Source of the DNA: an uncultured Faecalibacterium sp.
Lineage (GTDB): Bacteria > Bacillota > Clostridia > Oscillospirales > Ruminococcaceae
Assembly (NCBI GenBank): GCA_934518555.1
Contig: CAKSXW010000013.1
Span: 1-39,012, forward strand
Direction of reading: 5' to 3'
Length of the DNA: 39,012 bases
Shown here in pieces: positions 27,415-34,223 of the stretch. The notes beneath the pieces are model-generated. The model saw nothing but the letters and a program-made list of their open reading frames with translations, was not told the origin of the DNA and ran no database searches. Position 1 is the stretch's first letter; each line of letters starts with the position of its first letter. The position numbers were made by a program, and so were the translations under genes.

Positions 27415-27455
27415 AGCAGGGCTCCTGTCTATCCGGCAGGGGCTCTGCTTTTTTT
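27415..27455 (+). terminator. Rho-independent terminator after ligA
   Basis: AGCAGGGCTCCTG (27415-27427) pairs with CAGGGGCTCTGCT (27437-27449), using two G-U pairs, followed by seven T. It separates ligA from the spoIIIA operon. Confidence 0.88.
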
Positions 27456-27460
27456 GTCCG

Positions 27461-27489
27461 GTTCTAAAAGGGGCGGCACCGCATACAAT
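27461..27489 (+). promoter_or_regulatory. Sigma-E-type promoter of the spoIIIA operon
   Basis: CATACAAT (27482-27489) matches the mother-cell sigma-E -10 exactly. The -35 around 27461-27467 (GTTCTAA) fits poorly. A start near 27496 places the AAAGGAG of spoIIIAA about 15 nt into the transcript. spoIIIA is a known sigma-E operon in Bacillus, which supports the call. Confidence 0.6.
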
Positions 27490-27527
27490 GCTACCAGAAC
27501 GCACCCCAGGAAAGGAGCCTTTGCAGC

Positions 27528-28436
27528 GTGGACGAGTTTATGCAGGCAATTTCTCTTTTGCCGGGCTGGCTGGCCGGGCCCTTGGCCTCTTTGCCAAGGC
27601 GGCTCACCGGGCAGGTCCAGGAACTACGGCTGCGGACAGGCAGCGGCATTTACCTCACGGTGGCCGGGCAGCAGACCGCTCTGGAGACCTTGCCGGAATG
27701 CCCGGCGGCATTGCGAGGGCTGCGGCTGGCTCCTATGCAACTGGAGGAGGTATTCCGGATGCTGTGCAATGGCTCGGTCCACACCCATCAAGCAGAGCTG
27801 GCCCAGGGGTATCTCACCACTGCCTCCGGCTGCCGGGTAGGGGTAGCCGGGCAGTTTGTTCAGCGAGAAGGGGGAGAGGTAGTCCTACAGCGGCTTTCCT
27901 CTTTGAATTTTCGTATCCTGCGAGACCTGGCAGTGCCCTTGCCGAAGCAGCTCTGCCAGCTGCTGCGTGGGCACTTTGTGGGGCTGCTCCTGGTGGGGGA
28001 GCCTAGCAGCGGAAAGACAACGGTGCTGCGTCAGATCGCCCGGGTCCTTGCAGACCAGGGGCGGGCTGTGGCAGTGGTGGACCAGCGAGGAGAGCTGTTT
28101 CCACCGGAGTTCCCCGGGGTGTGCCCGGCGGTGGACCGGATCGGGGGCCTACCCAAAGGCCGGGCCGTCCAGATGGCACTGCGTGCCCTGGCACCCCAGG
28201 TGATCCTGTTGGACGAGCTGGGGGAGCTGGCGGAGGTGGAGGCACTGGAACAGGGACTTTTTAGCGGCGTGGATTTTGTGGCCAGTGTTCACGGCGGCAG
28301 CCTGGAGGAAGTGCTGCGCCGCCCTCAGGTCCGGGCCCTGACCAACAAAAAAGCCCTGGGAGCCCTTGTGCTGCTGGAGGGCCGCCACGCTCCGGGCCGG
28401 ATCCGGGAGATCCGGGAACTGGAGCCCCTCCGGTGA
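27528..28436 (+). CDS. spoIIIAA: Stage III sporulation protein AA, ATPase
   Basis: Cytoplasmic ATPase, related to secretion ATPases, thought to power the SpoIIIA-SpoIIQ channel joining mother cell and forespore. The 302-residue protein has Walker A GEPSSGKTTVLRQIARVL near residue 160 and a Walker B strand VILLDELGELAEVEAL near 225, with the SpoIIIAA-typical RVGVAGQF segment near 105. The start is GTG 27528, ten bases after AAAGGAG (27511-27517). It overlaps spoIIIAB by 4 bp (GTGA). It is the first gene of a complete eight-gene spoIIIA operon. Confidence 0.95.
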   Translation: MDEFMQAISLLPGWLAGPLASLPRRLTGQVQELRLRTGSGIYLTVAGQQTALETLPECPAALRGLRLAPMQLEEVFRMLCNGSVHTHQAELAQGYLTTASGCRVGVAGQFVQREGGEVVLQRLSSLNFRILRDLAVPLPKQLCQLLRGHFVGLLLVGEPSSGKTTVLRQIARVLADQGRAVAVVDQRGELFPPEFPGVCPAVDRIGGLPKGRAVQMALRALAPQVILLDELGELAEVEALEQGLFSGVDFVASVHGGSLEEVLRRPQVRALTNKKALGALVLLEGRHAPGRIREIRELEPLR

Positions 28437-28888
28437 ACCTACAGGTGCTGGGAGCACTGCTGCTGCCGGTGTGGGGGTGGCTTATGGGGGCGGCGGTACA
28501 AGCCCGGACAGCGGCCCACCTTGCCGCCCTGCGGCAGACGGTGCAATTGCTGCAGCGCATGGGGCAGGAGATTGCCTTCCGCCGGGTAGACTTGCAGCAG
28601 CTTTACGGGCAGCTCTGCCAGGAAGGTCTGGTGGCCCAAGGCAGCCCCTCCTTGCAGGCTCTGCCGCCGCCGGAGGCTCTGGCCCCGGCAGAACAGCAGT
28701 GCTTTCGGGAATGCTTTTCCGGCCTGGGGTACACCGAGGCAGCCCAGGAATGCCAGCGGCTGGACTACTACATCACCCGGTTCCAGGCCTTGTTGCAGCA
28801 AGCGGAAGAAGCTGCCCGGCGGCAGGCTGGGCTGCCCTGTCGGTTGGGTCTTGCAGCCGGGGCAGTGCTGGCCCTGATGATCCTCTGA
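28433..28888 (+). CDS. spoIIIAB: Stage III sporulation protein AB
   Basis: Membrane protein of the mother cell-forespore channel complex, resembling type II secretion GspF-like components. The 151-residue protein has an N-terminal transmembrane helix (about 5-23), a helical cytoplasmic domain with RQTVQLLQRMGQEIAFRRVDL, and a hydrophobic C-terminus (LGLAAGAVLALMIL). B. subtilis SpoIIIAB is about 170 residues. It starts with GTG inside the spoIIIAA stop and is followed 19 bp later by spoIIIAC. Confidence 0.92.
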   Translation: MNLQVLGALLLPVWGWLMGAAVQARTAAHLAALRQTVQLLQRMGQEIAFRRVDLQQLYGQLCQEGLVAQGSPSLQALPPPEALAPAEQQCFRECFSGLGYTEAAQECQRLDYYITRFQALLQQAEEAARRQAGLPCRLGLAAGAVLALMIL

Positions 28889-28907
28889 GTACAGGAGGTG
28901 CAAACGG

Positions 28908-29102
28908 ATGGAGATCGACCTTGTCTTTAAAATCGCCGCCATCGGGATCATTGTGGCGGTGCTGAACCAGCTTTTGATCCGCTCCGGCCGGGAGGATCAG
29001 GCCATGATGACTACCCTGGCAGGGCTGGTGGTGGTGCTGTCCATTCTGGTCAAGCAGATCAGCACCCTGTTTGTGACCATCAAGGCCTTGTTTGCTCTAT
29101 GA
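28908..29102 (+). CDS. spoIIIAC: Stage III sporulation protein AC
   Basis: Very small membrane protein of 64 residues with two helices (about 5-23 and 34-60), matching the near-constant length of the family. It belongs to the SpoIIIA channel complex and is homologous to SpoIIIAD. An AGGAGG motif lies before the ATG. Its stop overlaps the start of spoIIIAD by 4 bp (ATGA), so the two are translated together. Confidence 0.95.
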   Translation: MEIDLVFKIAAIGIIVAVLNQLLIRSGREDQAMMTTLAGLVVVLSILVKQISTLFVTIKALFAL

Positions 29103-29482
29103 CCACAGTTTTGACGATGCTGGGCACGGTACTGGTGCTGGCAGCAGCCCATGCCCTTTTGCAAAAAGAGCTCCCGGCCTATGGGGTACTGCTTTCTGTG
29201 GCGGCAGTGGTGTTCCTTGCTTTGCAGGTGGGCAGCGTGTTCCGGGAGGTACTGGCAGGTCTGCTGCGCCTGGGGCAGCAAACGGACAAGCAGGCATTCT
29301 CCTGTCTGCTGCGGAGCGCAGGCATCCTGTTGCTGACGGATTACGCCCGGGCCCTGTGCAAGGAGGCCGGGGCAGAGGCACTGGGCTGGTGTGCTGGGCT
29401 TGCCGGGCGTTGCCTGGTGCTGGCGTCGGCTTTTCCATTGCTGGACCAAGTCTGTCAGCGGATTTGGGGGTTGTCGGCATGA
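29099..29482 (+). CDS. spoIIIAD: Stage III sporulation protein AD
   Basis: Integral membrane protein of 127 residues with about four hydrophobic segments (4-20, 28-45, 72-88 and 100-120), the usual SpoIIIAD size and layout. Part of the channel that supports late forespore gene expression. It starts in the spoIIIAC stop and its own stop overlaps spoIIIAE by 4 bp. Family assignment rests on size, hydrophobic layout and invariant operon position. Confidence 0.93.
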   Translation: MTTVLTMLGTVLVLAAAHALLQKELPAYGVLLSVAAVVFLALQVGSVFREVLAGLLRLGQQTDKQAFSCLLRSAGILLLTDYARALCKEAGAEALGWCAGLAGRCLVLASAFPLLDQVCQRIWGLSA

Positions 29483-30519
29483 AGCAGAGCGCTTTTGCCC
29501 GGGGCGGCGTCTTTCTGGCGGCAGCTCTGGAGGGCCTGCCCGGGGAATCCCTGTGGCAGCCCTATCTGTCCCAAACTGCCGGCATGGCAGAAAAATTTGC
29601 CCGGAACCCCCTGGAGGCCCTGGTCTCTCTGCTGCCGGCGTCTCCCTTGGAATTGGTAACAGACACCATCCGGGGCTACGGAGAGTTACTGCTGTTTTTG
29701 CTGCTGCTGATGGTGCTGGAGTTTCTGGTAGGGGACACAGCAGACCGCTCCTTTTTGGACCTGGTGGCGGCTGGTGGATGCGGCGTGCTGGTCTGGGGCC
29801 GGATGATGGAATTGGCAGGCTCTGTCTGCGAAAAAATGGCTGCCTGGAAACAGTTTTTGGTAAACTTTCTGCCCATCTGCGGCGGGGTGCTGGCAGCTGG
29901 CGGGGAGGTAAATGCCGGAGCCGCAGCCAGTGGCTTTTTGCTGGGGGTATTATGTCTGCTGGCACAGGGGACTGTGCTGTGCATCCGGCCCCTTCTCCAA
30001 AGTTATCTGGCCCTCAGCATGGCCTGCTGCATCCATTCGGAACGAGGGCTTTCGGATGCCTGCCGGATGAGCGGCAAACTTTTGCGGAAGGGACTGGTGC
30101 TTTTCTGCCGGGGGTTCTCGCTGCTGCTGGGGCTGCAACGGGTGATCACCCTGCAATTGGACCGGACAAACTCCCGGCTGGGGCGGTTGCTTACCAGCAG
30201 TGTCCCGGTGATCGGTCAGGCACTGAGCGGTGCAGCCGACACGGTCCTGGCCGGAATGCAGCTGCTCAAAAGCTCCCTGGGGGTGGCAGCACTGCTGCTT
30301 TTGGGGGCAGAGTTTCTCCCCTTGTATGTAGGGTTGCTGCTGCACCTTGCAGTGCTGGCAGGCTGTGGGCTGCTGTGTGGGTTTGCAGGCATCGAGCACT
30401 GCCGGGCACTGTTTGCCTGCCTGGCAGAGGCCGTCCGCTGCATGGCGGCGGTAACAGCCTTATTCTTTTCCATTACCGTCGTGGGGGTGGTGCTGCTGAT
30501 GGCAGTGCAGGGAGGGTAG
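29479..30519 (+). CDS. spoIIIAE: Stage III sporulation protein AE
   Basis: Polytopic membrane protein of the SpoIIIA channel. ATG 29479 is the start, overlapping the spoIIIAD stop; the frame is open further upstream, but that part lies over spoIIIAD. The 346-residue product has several membrane helices (for example residues 72-88, 150-175, 280-300 and 325-343) and the conserved central SSVPVIGQALSGAADTVLAG segment near 235. B. subtilis SpoIIIAE is about 400 residues with a cleavable signal; here the N-terminus is short and only weakly hydrophobic, so a classical signal peptide may be missing. Confidence 0.93.
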   Translation: MKQSAFARGGVFLAAALEGLPGESLWQPYLSQTAGMAEKFARNPLEALVSLLPASPLELVTDTIRGYGELLLFLLLLMVLEFLVGDTADRSFLDLVAAGGCGVLVWGRMMELAGSVCEKMAAWKQFLVNFLPICGGVLAAGGEVNAGAAASGFLLGVLCLLAQGTVLCIRPLLQSYLALSMACCIHSERGLSDACRMSGKLLRKGLVLFCRGFSLLLGLQRVITLQLDRTNSRLGRLLTSSVPVIGQALSGAADTVLAGMQLLKSSLGVAALLLLGAEFLPLYVGLLLHLAVLAGCGLLCGFAGIEHCRALFACLAEAVRCMAAVTALFFSITVVGVVLLMAVQGG

Positions 30520-30520
30520 G

Positions 30521-30976
30521 ATGCAGGTCGTAACAGCGTTTTGTCTGGCTTGTATCTGTGCAGAGCTGGTGTCCCGGCTGGTGGAAGCTGGCCGGGCCCG
30601 GCGGTGCATAAAAGGGGTGGCAGGGTTATATATTTTAGCAGTGCTGTTCCGTCAGGCTGCCGGGCTGCCTTTGGGCAACTTGCTGCGGCCCACAGAGCTG
30701 CCTCCGGTCTCCCTGGAAGGCACTGAGCAGTCCACCCTACAGGCAGCGGCCCGGCAGTTGGAAGAAATCTTGGCGGCCCAATGCCAGGCAGAGACCGGGG
30801 TGCCGATATCCCTGGAGATCACCCTGGTGCAGACCCCACAGGGCGTAGGTGCGGACAGCGTTGTCCTCTGCATCCCGGCAGATTGCCCGGAAAAGACCTG
30901 CACCCTGCTTTTGCAGAGGCTGCGGCAGGAGCTGGAACCCCAGACCATCACGGTGGAGGAAGTGACCGTACCATGA
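30521..30976 (+). CDS. spoIIIAF: Stage III sporulation protein AF
   Basis: The 151-residue protein has two N-terminal membrane helices (about 2-20 and 32-48), then an extracytoplasmic domain ending in an alpha/beta fold (QTITVEEVTVP), as in SpoIIIAF, whose soluble domain resembles ring-building motifs. B. subtilis SpoIIIAF is about 206 residues, so this copy is short, mainly in the linker. It begins one base after spoIIIAE ends and overlaps spoIIIAG by 4 bp. Confidence 0.9.
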   Translation: MQVVTAFCLACICAELVSRLVEAGRARRCIKGVAGLYILAVLFRQAAGLPLGNLLRPTELPPVSLEGTEQSTLQAAARQLEEILAAQCQAETGVPISLEITLVQTPQGVGADSVVLCIPADCPEKTCTLLLQRLRQELEPQTITVEEVTVP

Positions 30977-31476
30977 AGGAGAAGTTCACGGCATTCTGGC
31001 AAGGCTGCAGCGGCCCCAAAGGGCGAGCTAAAATGGCAGCGGCGGTAGGGCTTCTGGCAATGCTGCTGATCCTGCTTTCTGAATTGTTCCCGGAGAGTAC
31101 TGCCGAGGCTCCGGCGGCTGAAGCCCGGCAGGATGCTGCGGCCTATCAGGCCCAGCTGGAGCAGCGGCTGGAAAAGCTGATCACACAGCTGGACGGAGCC
31201 GGAAAAACCACCGTCATGCTTACATTGGAGACCGGAGAGGAGACGGTTTATGCACTAGACACCCAATCTGGGCAGACCCAGAGCCAGGAGACCCATGTGC
31301 TGCTGGAAAATGGTTCTGCTTTGGAAGAAACCATTTACCTGCCGCAGATCCGAGGCGTCGCCGTGCTGTGCGAGGGAGGAGGGGACGTCCGGGTGGCAGC
31401 ACGCATCACCCAGTTGATCGGGGCCCTGCTGGACATTCCCTCTAACCGGATCTGTGTGGAACGGCGGAGGCCCTGA
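30973..31476 (+). CDS. spoIIIAG: Stage III sporulation protein AG
   Basis: Ring-forming component of the channel. The 167-residue protein has a transmembrane helix (about 22-37, AAAVGLLAMLLILLSE), an Ala/Glu-rich linker and a C-terminal ring-building domain (LEKLITQLDGAGKTTVMLTL through RITQLIGALLDIPSNRI). Usual SpoIIIAG proteins exceed 200 residues; the beta-barrel insertion described for B. subtilis appears much shortened here. ATG 30973 lies in the spoIIIAF stop. The frame is open upstream, but that part overlaps spoIIIAF. Confidence 0.92.
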   Translation: MKEKFTAFWQGCSGPKGRAKMAAAVGLLAMLLILLSELFPESTAEAPAAEARQDAAAYQAQLEQRLEKLITQLDGAGKTTVMLTLETGEETVYALDTQSGQTQSQETHVLLENGSALEETIYLPQIRGVAVLCEGGGDVRVAARITQLIGALLDIPSNRICVERRRP

Positions 31477-31504
31477 GCGTTGATCGACCAAGGAGGAAAC
31501 GAGG

Positions 31505-32122
31505 ATGAGAACACTACTTTTCCGCAATACCAGGCGAGTCACGACCCTAACCCTGACGGCAGCCCTTGTGATCGCCGTGTACCTGAACTGGCAGTATGCC
31601 CGTACGGATACCGGCCTTGATACCGGGGAGGGGGCACAAACGGTCTCTGCCCAGCCGGCGCAGGGGGAGGTGATCCTGGACGAACTGCCTACAGAAGCCG
31701 AGGCTTTGTCCAGTGCCAACAAAAACTACGGGGAGGCACAGCTGGTCAGCGTAGCCCGGGACAACGGAGCAAGGTTTTTTGATGAGGCACGGCTGAAACG
31801 GGAAAAGACCCACGATGCGGCCTTGGATACCCTGCAAAAGACCCTGAAGTCCTCCACGCTGACCGCCGAGGAAAAGAAGGAATACACCGCACAGCTTTCA
31901 GCAAACCTGGAGGACCTCCATGCAGAAAACGAGATCGAGACCCTGATCCGGGCAAAGGGCTTTGCAGATTGCCTGTGCTTTTTGCAGCCCGGCCGGGCAG
32001 ACCTGACGGTGATGACCTCCGGGGACCCCTTGACTGCTGCACAGGTGGCACAGATCCGGGATGTGGTGCTGAGCAAAAGCAGTGTGACGCCCCAGAATAT
32101 CACTGTGGTGGAGGTGCAATAA
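31505..32122 (+). CDS. spoIIIAH: Stage III sporulation protein AH
   Basis: Mother-cell membrane protein that binds forespore SpoIIQ across the intermembrane space and forms a ring. The 205-residue protein has one transmembrane helix (about 12-28), a flexible acidic linker and a C-terminal ring-building domain (about 100-205, ending VTPQNITVVEVQ). AGGAGG (31491-31496) lies eight bases before the ATG. It is the last spoIIIA gene. The region after it to the yqhY promoter has small GC-rich dyads but no convincing terminator. Confidence 0.94.
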   Translation: MRTLLFRNTRRVTTLTLTAALVIAVYLNWQYARTDTGLDTGEGAQTVSAQPAQGEVILDELPTEAEALSSANKNYGEAQLVSVARDNGARFFDEARLKREKTHDAALDTLQKTLKSSTLTAEEKKEYTAQLSANLEDLHAENEIETLIRAKGFADCLCFLQPGRADLTVMTSGDPLTAAQVAQIRDVVLSKSSVTPQNITVVEVQ

Positions 32123-32220
32123 AAGAGCGCAGCCCCGTGGAAAGGCCGGAAGGCCCCGGCGGACTGGATTTTTCCAAAAATACCCGGAGGCACCCCTGGA
32201 CAGAGTTTTCCAAACAAGTA

Positions 32221-32260
32221 TTGAAATTGCCCCTGCTTTGATGGTATAATAACACCATCA
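32221..32260 (+). promoter_or_regulatory. Promoter of the yqhY-nusB operon with an inverted repeat at the -10
   Basis: TTGAAA (32221-32226), an 18-bp spacer and TATAAT (32245-32250). TGATGGT (32239-32245) and ACCATCA (32254-32260) form a perfect 7-bp inverted repeat with an 8-bp centre that covers the -10. Such a position fits a repressor operator; I do not recognise the binding protein. Confidence 0.65.
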
Positions 32261-32325
32261 GAACATGAGGAATATGCCCTGCCCACCCTGCAAACAGGGG
32301 CTGCGGAGGGGCACTTTGAACAGAA

Positions 32326-32349
32326 AAAAGCAGCATTCCAGCTGCTTTT
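32326..32349 (+). other. Leader hairpin before yqhY
   Basis: AAAAGCAGC (32326-32334) pairs perfectly with GCTGCTTTT (32341-32349) just before the ribosome binding site GGAGG (32354-32358). It resembles a weak intrinsic terminator but has no free U tract. Confidence 0.4.
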
Positions 32350-32366
32350 GGACGGAGGACAGCACA

Positions 32367-32735
32367 ATGGATTTACAGAATACAGCTCTTCAGGGTGGCA
32401 GCCTTCAGATCTCCACCGAAGTGATCGCTAAGATCGCACGCTGTGCAGCACTGGAAGTGGATGGCGTTGCAGAGGTGTCCTGCGGCAAGCAGAATAAAAA
32501 GCTGAAGGATCTGCTGGAGATCGCCAGCATCCAGCCCCCGGTCCTGGTGGAGATGCGGGATGGTACCGCTGAGATCACCTTGAATCTGATCATGGCCTTT
32601 GGTGCCCGGATCCCCTCGGTGGCTGAAAAGGTGCAGGCCAACGTCAAGTCTGCTGTGCAGAACATGACCAACGTGACGGTCAGCCGTGTGAACCTGGTGA
32701 TCGCAGGCCTGGCTTCGGAGCCGCAGCAGGCATAA
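32367..32735 (+). CDS. yqhY: Asp23/Gls24 family protein, YqhY-like
   Basis: A 122-residue soluble protein of the Asp23/Gls24 (alkaline shock) family: ISTEVIAKIARCAALEVDGVAEV near residue 13, the GTAEITLNLIMAFGARIPSVAEKVQ segment, and RVNLVIAGL at the C-terminus. In Bacillus yqhY lies between the acetyl-CoA carboxylase genes accBC and nusB and is linked to lipid synthesis; here accBC are missing but yqhY still precedes nusB. The ATG at 32367 lies eight bases after GGAGG (32354-32358); the open frame extends upstream into the promoter leader, which is not coding. The molecular role is unknown. Confidence 0.92.
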   Translation: MDLQNTALQGGSLQISTEVIAKIARCAALEVDGVAEVSCGKQNKKLKDLLEIASIQPPVLVEMRDGTAEITLNLIMAFGARIPSVAEKVQANVKSAVQNMTNVTVSRVNLVIAGLASEPQQA

Positions 32736-32778
32736 CGCTCCGGGCCTTGCAGGCCCAGCCCTACAAACGTGATACAAA

Positions 32779-32821
32779 ACGGATTCTCCTCGCCGGGCTG
32801 CCCCGACGGGGAGACTTCCGT
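32779..32821 (+). other. Structured leader before nusB
   Basis: ACGGA (32779-32783) and TCCGT (32817-32821) close a stem whose inside pairs TCTCC (32785-32789) with GGAGA (32810-32814) and CGGG with CCCG. It ends six bases before the nusB ribosome binding site. A smaller GGGCCT/AGGCCC hairpin lies at 32742-32756. Neither has a U tract. Confidence 0.4.
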
Positions 32822-32838
32822 GTTAGGAAAGGAATATT

Positions 32839-33285
32839 ATGGAAAACATTTTGCCCCGTAGAGAAGCCCGTGAAAATGCCTTTTTGCTGGCATTTTCCCA
32901 GACCTTTGGTGATGTGCCCCTGGCAGAGGCCCTGATCAACCACGCTGAGACCGACGAGGAGCACCCGGTGGACGGCTTCAGCAAGCTGCTGCTGAACGCT
33001 TACTATGATCACACCGCTGAGGTGGATGATGAGATCCGTGCTCACTTGCGGAACTGGACCATGGAGCGTCTGCCCCGTGTCAGCCTGACCGTGCTGCGTC
33101 TGGCCATTGCTGAGATGCTGTTTGGCGGTGAGAACAAGCCCGGCGTTGCCATCAACGAGGCTGTGGAACTCACCAAAAAATACGGTGCGGACGAAGATTA
33201 TCAGTTCGTGAACGGCCTGCTGGGTGCAGTTGCCCGGGACCATGGCCTGAGTGACGAAGCCGCCGTGGAGCCGGCTGAGCAGTGA
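32839..33285 (+). CDS. nusB: Transcription antitermination factor NusB
   Basis: All-helical RNA-binding protein that with NusE (S10) binds boxA in rRNA leaders and prevents premature termination. The 148-residue protein begins RREARENAFLLAFSQTF and has the conserved LPRVSLTVLRLAIAEMLFGG and GVAINEAVELTKKYG motifs in the C-terminal half. AAAGGAA precedes the ATG. It overlaps the next gene, which starts with GTG, by 4 bp (GTGA). Biased codons suggest good expression. Confidence 0.97.
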   Translation: MENILPRREARENAFLLAFSQTFGDVPLAEALINHAETDEEHPVDGFSKLLLNAYYDHTAEVDDEIRAHLRNWTMERLPRVSLTVLRLAIAEMLFGGENKPGVAINEAVELTKKYGADEDYQFVNGLLGAVARDHGLSDEAAVEPAEQ

Positions 33286-34223
33286 GCCGCTATACGCTGG
33301 GGGTCGATACAAGCAACTACGCAACCTCTCTGGCAGTGTTTGATACCGCCGGGGAGGTTGTTTGTGCAAAAAAGCGTTTTCTCCCGGTAAAGTCGGGGCA
33401 GCTGGGGCTGCGGCAGAGCGATGCATTGTTCCACCATACCACTGCGCTGCCGGAAATGCTGCAGAAGCTTGCCCAAGAAGTGGACCTGACCCGTATCGAA
33501 GCAGTGGGCGTTTCCCAAAAGCCCCGTCCGGCAGAAGGCAGCTATATGCCCTGCTTTTTGGCAGGGGTCAGTGCCGCAACGGCTTTTGCTGCGGCCCGGG
33601 ATATTCCGCTGATTTACACCACCCATCAGCAGGGCCATGCAGCAGCGGCATTGTTTGCCGCCAAGGGCCCGGAGTTTTTTGATCAAAAGGTGCTGCTGTT
33701 CCACATTTCCGGCGGCACTACGGATCTTTTGCTGTGCGACCAGGTCCGGCAGATCACCCAGCTGGGAACCAGCACGGATCTGTACGCCGGGCAGGCAGTG
33801 GACCGTGTGGGGGTCAAATTGGGCTTTGCATTTCCTGCCGGGGCAGAGGTCTCTCGCCTTGCCGCAGAGTGCCAGGAGGAGATTCGGCCCAAATCCAGCG
33901 TCCGGGGCATGGAGTGCAGCCTTTCCGGCCTGGAAAATCAGTGCAACGCTTTGCTTGCCGCAGGCAAAAGCCCGGCCTATGTGTGTCGGTACTGCCTGCT
34001 GTGCGTAGCCGACACCGTGGTCCGGATGACAAAGGCCGCCCAGAAACAGTATCCCGGGTTGCCGGTGGTCTGTGCAGGCGGCGTAATGAGCAGCGATGTG
34101 ATCCGGGAATGGGTGCAGCAGCGGCTGCCCCAGGTGTACTTTGTTCCCGGTCTGTATTCCAGCGACAACGCCATGGGCGTAGCCATTCTCGCTGCACGGG
34201 AGGCCGGACTATGGCCCAGGTGA
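33282..34223 (+). CDS. TsaD/Kae1-like protein (paralogue of the t6A enzyme)
   Basis: ASKHA-fold protein of 313 residues related to TsaD, which transfers threonylcarbamoyl to tRNA A37. It starts GVDTSNYATSLAVFD (the family has GIETSCDET), has the metal-site motif THQQGHAAAA, where both histidines are kept but the rest of the TsaD HxEGH motif is altered, a nucleotide-binding HISGGTTDLLL, and CAGGVMSSDV and SSDNAMGVA near the C-terminus with the third metal ligand Asp. Sequence differences and operon position suggest a paralogue rather than the canonical TsaD; its substrate is unknown. Translation starts at GTG in the nusB stop and the end overlaps xseA by 13 bp, so it is tightly built into the nusB-xseA operon. 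Confidence 0.82.
   Translation: MSRYTLGVDTSNYATSLAVFDTAGEVVCAKKRFLPVKSGQLGLRQSDALFHHTTALPEMLQKLAQEVDLTRIEAVGVSQKPRPAEGSYMPCFLAGVSAATAFAAARDIPLIYTTHQQGHAAAALFAAKGPEFFDQKVLLFHISGGTTDLLLCDQVRQITQLGTSTDLYAGQAVDRVGVKLGFAFPAGAEVSRLAAECQEEIRPKSSVRGMECSLSGLENQCNALLAAGKSPAYVCRYCLLCVADTVVRMTKAAQKQYPGLPVVCAGGVMSSDVIREWVQQRLPQVYFVPGLYSSDNAMGVAILAAREAGLWPR

Noticed and set aside
33734..34210. N-terminal extension of xseA
   Set aside because: It overlaps the TsaD-like gene in another frame, and the normal XseA OB-fold begins at 34211.
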